Shown here piece after piece: positions 35,479 through 39,043 of a stretch of DNA of 39,043 nt. The notes beneath the pieces are model-generated. The model had not been told where the DNA came from. It was given only the letters and a program-made list of their open reading frames with translations, and did not search any database. The translations under genes were made by a program, and so were the position numbers. This stretch comes from Luteimonas wenzhouensis (GTDB taxonomy: Bacteria; Pseudomonadota; Gammaproteobacteria; Xanthomonadales; Xanthomonadaceae): NCBI RefSeq assembly GCF_007859305.1, contig NZ_VOHE01000012.1, positions 1 through 39,043 on the forward strand, given 5' to 3'. The stretch's first letter is position 1; the number at the start of each line of letters is the position of its first letter.

Positions 35479-36873
35479 ATGGCGCAGTACCAGTCATTCC
35501 CCGACGCGAGCGGGGCCTCGCGCACCCTCGACAAGCTCAAGGCGCTCAAGCTGCCGGTGCTCGAGGGCCGCAGCTTCCTCGACATCGGCTGCAACGAAGG
35601 CTTCTTCTGCGGCTTCGCCCGTCACCTGGGTGCGCACCGCGTGGTCGGGCTCGACCGCTCGGCGCTGTTCATCGAGCGCGCCCGCGCGCGCTTTCCCGAA
35701 TGCGAGTTCGTGCAGACCGACTGGGACCACCTGCCGGACGAACGGTTCGACGTGATCCTGCTCGCCTCGGCCCTGCACTACGCCGACGACCAGCCCGCGC
35801 TGATCGCGCGGCTGGTGGAGCGCCTGACCGAGGACGGCACCCTGGTGCTGGAGATGGGCATCGCGAGCGGCCCCGGCAGCGAGTGGGTGGAAGTCGAGCG
35901 CGGCATCGACACGCGCCTGTTCCCGACCATGAAGAAACTGCACGAAGTGCTGCGCGGCCATGCCTGGAAGTGGATGGGGCGCAGCGTGGCGCAGGCCGGC
36001 GACCCGGTGTCGCGGCACGTGGTGCACGTGAGCCGCCGCCGGCCGGTGGCCTACCTGCTGATGCAGCCGCCCGGCTACGGCAAGAGCAGCCTGGCGTCGG
36101 GCCTGTTCCCGGCCGCGCAGGTGCCGGTGGTGTCGGGCGACCAGTCGATCGCCGGCATCGCCCGGGGCACGATCGCGGTCGGCGAGCGGCTGCACGAGAC
36201 CGCCGCACGCGACTATTCGCCGTTCCACATCGATGCCGTGGTCGGCCGCATCTTCGACGCGGGCCTCGGCGCGGAGCTGGTGGACGTGTGGGCCGGGCTG
36301 GCGGGCGAGCGCGACTTCGCCCTGGACATGTTCATCCCCACCGAGTACCAGGCCGAGGTCGAAGCCGGATTCGCGGCGCGCGGCTACCTGCCCGTGCGGC
36401 TGCAGTGGGAACGGGTCGGCCCGCCGCTGCTGGGCGAGGACCGGCTCGCCGTCGAGGCGGACGCGTACTACGCGTCGCTGCAGGCGGCCGGGCGGCCACC
36501 CGAGCTCGGCGAGCCGGACCGGCCGCTGGCGTCGCGCGGTTTCGTCGACGACGTCAGGGTCGGGCCCGACGGAGTGAGCATCAGCGGCTGGGTGGTCGAC
36601 GAGGCGGGCGGCCTGCCCGCCGCCCTGGTCGTGCGCGTCAACGGCCATGAATACCGGGTGGACGCGCCGGAGCCGAAGCCGCGGCCGGACGTGCAGCGCC
36701 ACCTGCGCCTGCCGCATCCGCAGGTGGGATACTTGCTGCAGCTGGACGTCCCCGGCGTGCGCGCGCTCTCCGATATCGGGCCCGACTTCGCGGTCCTGCT
36801 CCCGGACGGCGCCCGCGTGCGGCCCACCGCGCGCGTGCGTGCCCTGCTTTCGGGCAAGCGGGGGCGGGCATGA
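35479..36873 (+). CDS. Methyltransferase / P-loop kinase fusion with RPDV module (candidate O-antigen chain terminator)
   Basis: The 464-residue protein has three parts. Residues 1-185 are a SAM-dependent methyltransferase (FLDIGCNEGFF at 33-43, VVGLD, DVILLASALHYADD). Residues 188-345 start with VAYLLMQPPGYGKSSLA, a P-loop (Lys202), and look like a small-molecule or sugar kinase. Residues 365-464 carry ISGWVVDEAGGLPAALVV and RPDVQRH (402-408), the module also found at the end of Wzt. Methylation plus phosphorylation of a chain end is what WbdD does in E. coli O8/O9a, although WbdD's kinase has a protein-kinase fold. The capping role is inferred from this analogy and the position next to wzt. 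Confidence 0.75.
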   Translation: MAQYQSFPDASGASRTLDKLKALKLPVLEGRSFLDIGCNEGFFCGFARHLGAHRVVGLDRSALFIERARARFPECEFVQTDWDHLPDERFDVILLASALHYADDQPALIARLVERLTEDGTLVLEMGIASGPGSEWVEVERGIDTRLFPTMKKLHEVLRGHAWKWMGRSVAQAGDPVSRHVVHVSRRRPVAYLLMQPPGYGKSSLASGLFPAAQVPVVSGDQSIAGIARGTIAVGERLHETAARDYSPFHIDAVVGRIFDAGLGAELVDVWAGLAGERDFALDMFIPTEYQAEVEAGFAARGYLPVRLQWERVGPPLLGEDRLAVEADAYYASLQAAGRPPELGEPDRPLASRGFVDDVRVGPDGVSISGWVVDEAGGLPAALVVRVNGHEYRVDAPEPKPRPDVQRHLRLPHPQVGYLLQLDVPGVRALSDIGPDFAVLLPDGARVRPTARVRALLSGKRGRA

Positions 36874-36932
36874 GCACCCGCGCCGGCGACCGGTCCGGCC
36901 GCATCGCCCGGGCGGCGGAAGGCGAGGCTTGA
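36870..36932 (+). CDS. 20-codon mini-ORF after the methyltransferase gene
   Basis: ATG 36870 overlaps the preceding stop as ATGA, and the frame (MSTRAGDRSGRIARAAEGEA) ends 19 bases before the next start. It repeats the arrangement seen behind wzt. It may be a coupling relay or the remains of a removed gene; it has no recognisable domain. Confidence 0.2.
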   Translation: MSTRAGDRSGRIARAAEGEA

Positions 36933-36951
36933 ACACACCCATGACACGCGG

Positions 36952-37560
36952 ATGACGCAGATGGTGGACGCACATTCGACGCCCGGCGACGCCGGCGCGG
37001 ACTCCCCGGAAGTCGCGCGGCTGCGCGAGGAACTGGCGCTGGTGCAGCGCGAACTGGCGTGGGTCCAGGCGAACGCCGAGGCCCGCGAGGAGCGGCTCGC
37101 CGCCCTGGCCACGGCCGACCGCGAGTGCGACCAGCTGGCGAAGATCCTCGCCAGGCACCTGTCGCGACCGGCCGCCGCGCCCCCGACCGTCGGCGGAGTG
37201 CGCGGATGGCTGGTGCGCAAGCTGGTCCCGGGCCTGATCCCGCCGCCGCCACCGCCACCCGATCCGCGCCTGGCGCAGATCGAGAAATCCGGCCTGTTCG
37301 ATCCCGCCTGGTACCTGCGCCGCTATCCCGACGTGGCCACGGCTGGCGAGCATCCGACCGTGCACTACTACTACCTGGGGGGCGAGGAGGGCCGTTGGGC
37401 CGGGCCGCGCTTCGATACCGGCTTCTACCGGGCGCGCTACCCCGACGTGCGCGAGAGCGGCCTGCATCCGCTCGTGCACTACCTGGAGGTCGGCAAGGCC
37501 GAGGGCCGCCTGACCGTGCAGCCGGCCTGGGAGCCGTCGACCCAGGACGCGGAGGCCTGA
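36952..37560 (+). CDS. Coiled-coil protein with two FDxxWY-type repeats
   Basis: The 202-residue protein begins with a coiled coil (residues 18-65, EVARLREELALVQRELAWV and on), then a hydrophobic/basic piece GWLVRKLVPGLI and a run of seven Pro. Two repeats follow: LFDPAWYLRRYPDVATAG...HYYYLGGEEGR and RFDTGFYRARYPDVRESG...HYLEVGKAEGR. These repeats are often found joined to glycosyltransferases and RgpF-type proteins of polysaccharide loci. It has no catalytic domain, so a scaffold or chain-length role is possible, not shown. It may begin at ATG 36952 or 36961. Confidence 0.75.
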   Translation: MTQMVDAHSTPGDAGADSPEVARLREELALVQRELAWVQANAEAREERLAALATADRECDQLAKILARHLSRPAAAPPTVGGVRGWLVRKLVPGLIPPPPPPPDPRLAQIEKSGLFDPAWYLRRYPDVATAGEHPTVHYYYLGGEEGRWAGPRFDTGFYRARYPDVRESGLHPLVHYLEVGKAEGRLTVQPAWEPSTQDAEA

Positions 37561-37569
37561 GGTGCCCGC

Positions 37570-39043
37570 GTGTTGACGCCACCGGCGCCGACGCCCACGG
37601 CGGCCGATCCGGTCGCCGAGTTCCTGCGCGCCAGCGGACTGTTCGATGCCGACTGGTACCAGCGCGCCTACGACGACGTCGCCGCCAGTGGCCTGGACCC
37701 GCTCGAACACTACCTCGCCATCGGCCTGGTCGCCGGGCGCTCCCCGAACGCACGCCTGCACGCGCTGCACGCAGGCCACGCGGTTCAGACCGAGGATGGC
37801 GAAGACGCCGCCGCTTCGCCGCCGCTGCCCGACGAGGCCGAGCGCGCCCGCATCGACGCGGCGCTGCTCGGGGCCACCGGCGCGTTCGATCGCGACTACT
37901 ACCTCGCCAACAACCCGGACGTGGAACGCGCCGGGGCCGATCCGCTGCTGCACTTCTGCCGGCATGGCTGGAAGGAGCTGCGCAATCCGGCGCCGGACTT
38001 CGATGTCTGGTGGTACTGGATGACCCACCTCGACCCGACGGTCGAGGCGATCAACCCGCGGGTCCACCAGGTGCTGTTCTCACGTGCCCGTGCGTTGCCC
38101 GGCAGGCCCGGGATCCGTCCGCCGGCCCCGGCCGAGGCGCTCGCGCCGGGCGCGCGCCGGATCTGCCTGTTCGCCGGATACGACCCGGACGGGCTGGTCG
38201 ACGACTACGTCGTACGCTTCGTGCGCGAACTGTCGCGGCACGCCGACGTGTACTACCTCGCCGACTGCGCGATGGCGCCTGGCGAGCTCGACCGGCTGGC
38301 GCCGTACACGAAGGGCGCGTGGGCCGAGCGCCACGGCACCTACGACTTCGGTTCGTGGTCGCGGCTGGCGCGCGAGCTGGTCGGCTGGGACACGGTGGCC
38401 GCGTACGACGAACTGCTGCTGGTCAACGACAGCTGCTACCTCGTGCGCCCGCTCGACGATGTGTTCGCGAAGATGGATGCGACGCGGTGCGCCTGGTGGG
38501 GGCTGCAGGCGACCAAGGGCATCGCCGCGACACGCGACGTGGCCTCCAACCGGTTCGCGGAGAAGATCCCGATCGCGCGCGTGCGCGACGAGCTGGTCGC
38601 GGAGTATGAGCGCGACTACACCTACGACTTCCTGGTCGGTTCCTACTTCCTCGGCTACCGGCGGCCGGTGATCGACGACCCGCTGTTCCGCCGCCTGCTG
38701 TCGGGCGTGGTGCCGCAGCGGGGCAAGAAGGCGATCATCCAGAAGTACGAGATCGGCCTGACCCACCTGCTGGTCTCGCGCGGGCATGCCTTCTCCACCT
38801 TCTGCGACTGGCTGCATCCCTTCCACCCGATCTTCTCGGCCAACCACTTCGCGCTGCTGGGCGAGGGCTTCCCGGTGTTCAAGCGCTACCTGCTCTCGGA
38901 CAACCACTACCAGGTGGCCGACCTGTCGCGCTGGAAGGATCGGGTGCTGGAGGCGGTGCCGGACGCGCCGGTGGAGGAGATGGAGCGCAACCTGCTGCGC
39001 GTTGCGGACGCGGACAAGCTCGAGCGCAGCTTCAGCGTGGTCA
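37570..39043 (+). CDS. RgpF-type rhamnan synthesis protein with FDxxWY repeats (3' end cut)
   Basis: The frame opens at GTG 37570, behind GAGG, nine bases after the previous stop, and runs off the window after 491 codons. Two repeats come first: LFDADWYQRAYDDVAASG...HYLAIG (24-60) and AFDRDYYLANNPDVERAG (105-122), alike those of the preceding protein. From about residue 196, RRICLFAGYDPDGLVDDYVVRFVREL, YDELLLVNDSCYLVRPL and FLVGSYFLGYRR fit the RgpF family (PF05045), which takes part in making rhamnose-containing polysaccharides. It is probably a cytoplasmic glycosyltransferase-like enzyme of O-antigen assembly; linkage and donor are unknown. Confidence 0.82.
   Translation, partial: MLTPPAPTPTAADPVAEFLRASGLFDADWYQRAYDDVAASGLDPLEHYLAIGLVAGRSPNARLHALHAGHAVQTEDGEDAAASPPLPDEAERARIDAALLGATGAFDRDYYLANNPDVERAGADPLLHFCRHGWKELRNPAPDFDVWWYWMTHLDPTVEAINPRVHQVLFSRARALPGRPGIRPPAPAEALAPGARRICLFAGYDPDGLVDDYVVRFVRELSRHADVYYLADCAMAPGELDRLAPYTKGAWAERHGTYDFGSWSRLARELVGWDTVAAYDELLLVNDSCYLVRPLDDVFAKMDATRCAWWGLQATKGIAATRDVASNRFAEKIPIARVRDELVAEYERDYTYDFLVGSYFLGYRRPVIDDPLFRRLLSGVVPQRGKKAIIQKYEIGLTHLLVSRGHAFSTFCDWLHPFHPIFSANHFALLGEGFPVFKRYLLSDNHYQVADLSRWKDRVLEAVPDAPVEEMERNLLRVADADKLERSFSVV

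Noticed and set aside
37236..37260. Run of CCG/CCA codons as a microsatellite
   Set aside because: It encodes the seven-proline linker of a real gene and codons are mixed, so it is not a pure repeat.
35494..38067. 857-codon minus-strand frame
   Set aside because: It crosses three well-supported plus-strand genes in antisense and has no domain.
1..39043. CRISPR arrays, prophage genes or integrase attachment sites
   Set aside because: No regularly spaced direct repeats of CRISPR type were seen. The tRNA-Gln gene is intact, with no integrase gene beside it and no duplicated 3' end nearby.

Overview
The window is GC-rich chromosomal DNA from a gammaproteobacterium of the Xanthomonas/Lysobacter group (Lysobacteraceae, also called Xanthomonadaceae). 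The assignment rests on gene content and order: a Clp-type Crp homologue divergent from speD, the block coq7-rplM-rpsI, a trpE/trpG/trpD...trpC run, typical 'TGTAGGAGCGGCTTCAGCCGCGAC' REP elements, and metB at the border of an O-antigen locus, as known in Xanthomonas. The species cannot be named from the sequence.

Layout. 1-250: end of an IS110-family transposase and a hairpin. 260-1909: a lipoprotein and a CaCA-family Ca2+/cation antiporter. 1926-7808 (minus): a complete Mrp/Mnh multisubunit Na+/H+ antiporter operon with subunits A and B fused. 7909-10725: NAD(P)-binding epimerase-like protein, Mpo1-like membrane protein, purC and a membrane-anchored J-domain protein. 10781-13155: rpe, a RraA-like protein and a YegS-like lipid kinase. 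13187-18594: a tryptophan locus, trpE, trpG, trpD, an ABM-domain protein, trpC and a HAD phosphatase. It is preceded by a candidate Trp-rich leader peptide with a hairpin over its Trp codons. 18670-18822: REP-type repeats. 18837-22783: GNAT acetyltransferase and clp (minus), speD (plus), coq7 (minus), rplM-rpsI (plus). 22832-22967: tRNA-Gln(CTG) with a good terminator. 23028-25706: a 2OG-Fe dioxygenase, then fumarylacetoacetase and maleylacetoacetate isomerase of tyrosine catabolism. 25726-28635: pilU (minus), a pair of DUF4398-like/coiled-coil envelope proteins, a 507-bp gene-free stretch and a YdcH-family protein.

28769-39043 is the most unusual part. The transsulfuration genes cbs-like and metB are separated by an SGNH/GSCFA two-domain protein. 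metB runs directly into an ABC-transporter O-antigen export locus: wzm, wzt, then a methyltransferase/P-loop-kinase fusion, a coiled-coil protein with FDxxWY-type repeats, and a RgpF-type protein cut by the window end. The C-terminal part of Wzt and of the methyltransferase-kinase share the same module, with an identical RPDVQRH core. My reading is that the fusion protein caps the O-polysaccharide chain and Wzt recognises the capped chain, an arrangement analogous to, but differently built from, WbdD/Wzt of E. coli O8/O9a.

Many genes are joined by ATGA or GTGA stop-start overlaps, so translational coupling is widespread. Several genes have a -10-like element only 6-8 bases before the start codon, which suggests leaderless transcripts.
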